Assembly (NCBI GenBank): GCA_938041275.1
Contig: CALISH010000161.1
Span: forward strand, 1-6,038
Source of the DNA: an uncultured Solobacterium sp.
GTDB lineage: Bacteria > Bacillota_I > Bacilli_A > Erysipelotrichales > Erysipelotrichaceae
Length of the DNA stretch: 6,038 bases
Direction of reading: 5' to 3'
Part shown: piece after piece, positions 5,592 to 6,038 of the stretch
How the letters are laid out: every line of letters begins with the position of its first letter
How positions within the stretch are numbered: position 1 is the first letter of the stretch
Translations under genes and position numbers: made by a program
Notes under the pieces: model-generated
What the model saw: the letters and a program-made list of their open reading frames with translations, nothing else
The model's database searches: none
Told to the model about the DNA's origin: nothing

Positions 5592-6038
5592 ATGAAAACG
5601 TTGTTGGAACGTATCCATGAAAATCTTGAAACAATGGGGTCTACCGATAAAAAGATTTCTGAATATATTCTTGCTAATACCGAGGAAGTACCTAGAATTT
5701 CTATTGTAACTTTAGGAAAAAAACTCCATATTGCAAATTCCACAATTTATAAATATGCAAAGCGATTAGGATATAGTGGATTCCCCGATTTAAAAGTTGC
5801 CCTTTTGACCGAACAGATTGATTCAAATCCATTTTTATATGGTGAAATTACTCCAGACTTATCTACTTCAACAATTATAAAAAGGATTTTTAATGCTAAT
5901 ATCCACTCAATTCAAGAAACGGAAAAAACATTAGATGCAAATATATTGGATACAGTAGCAGATTTAATGGTAAGTGCAAATAAAATTCTTTTCATAGGTA
6001 TCGGTGGATCCGCATCAATCACCCTTGATACTTACCAA
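5592..6038 (+). CDS. RpiR/MurR-family transcriptional regulator (N-terminal part, runs off right edge)
   Basis: A sugar-phosphate-responsive regulator with an N-terminal winged HTH and a C-terminal SIS domain. The 149 codons in the window have no stop. The first 77 residues form the HTH_6-type domain, with the recognition region around ISIVTLGKKLHIANSTIYKYAKRLGY spread over residues 37-61 and the typical GFPDLK after it (63-68). The SIS domain opens at about 129, with KILFIGIGGSAS (131-142) the glycine-rich sugar-phosphate loop. Full-length members are usually 250-290 residues, so about half is missing. ATG 5592 has AGGAGGA six bases upstream. It is divergent from the PTS operon, which it most likely controls through the GGAAAA-N3-TTTTCC sites, responding to a phosphorylated pathway intermediate. 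Activator or repressor cannot be told from sequence. Confidence 0.92.
   Translation, partial: MKTLLERIHENLETMGSTDKKISEYILANTEEVPRISIVTLGKKLHIANSTIYKYAKRLGYSGFPDLKVALLTEQIDSNPFLYGEITPDLSTSTIIKRIFNANIHSIQETEKTLDANILDTVADLMVSANKILFIGIGGSASITLDTYQ

Noticed and set aside
5525..5743. Minus-strand open frame of 72 codons overlapping the start of the regulator
   Set aside because: It lies antisense to the clear RpiR-family HTH region and lacks a ribosome site or recognisable motifs.

Overview
The window looks like a piece of a low-GC Gram-positive (Firmicutes) chromosome, most likely Lactobacillales. The reasons are AT-rich DNA, strong AGGAGG-type ribosome sites, a CcpA-type cre box, and a YidD N-terminus of the kind I associate with streptococci and lactobacilli (FPPSC...RPTCS.YMIQA.EKHG). 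I cannot name the species.

Most of the window is a sugar or polyol uptake-and-breakdown cluster read leftward (minus strand) from about 5440. In transcription order it holds a galactitol-type PTS in three separate proteins (EIIA 5397-4924, EIIB 4905-4615, EIIC 4578-3220), a class II aldolase of the fuculose-phosphate type (3105-2434), an unrecognised five-helix membrane protein (2420-1803), and the dihydroxyacetone-kinase-like subunits DhaK (1682-690) and DhaL (680-144). DhaL stops short: the last 35-40 residues usual for the family are missing. Only 15 bases after its stop, yidD begins, an unrelated gene for a membrane-insertion factor, which runs off the left edge. This looks like a deletion or insertion junction.

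A RpiR/MurR-family regulator (HTH plus SIS domain) starts at 5592 on the plus strand, divergent from the PTS genes, and runs off the right edge. The 194-base region between (5398-5591) is dense with signals: a minus-strand extended -10 promoter, an overlapping cre site with one mismatch, a perfect 16-bp-arm palindrome (5491-5525) with core GGAAAA-N3-TTTTCC, and a second copy of that core (5417-5431) just downstream of the predicted PTS transcription start.

Working model (inference): the PTS imports and phosphorylates a sugar or polyol, the aldolase cleaves a ketose phosphate derived from it, and DhaK/DhaL phosphorylate a short ketose such as dihydroxyacetone or erythrulose. No dehydrogenase, isomerase or DhaM lies in the window, so the substrate and phosphoryl donor are open, and the truncated DhaL raises the question whether the last step still works here. 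There is no gene-free stretch above 300 bases, and I saw no tRNA, rRNA, CRISPR array or insertion sequence.
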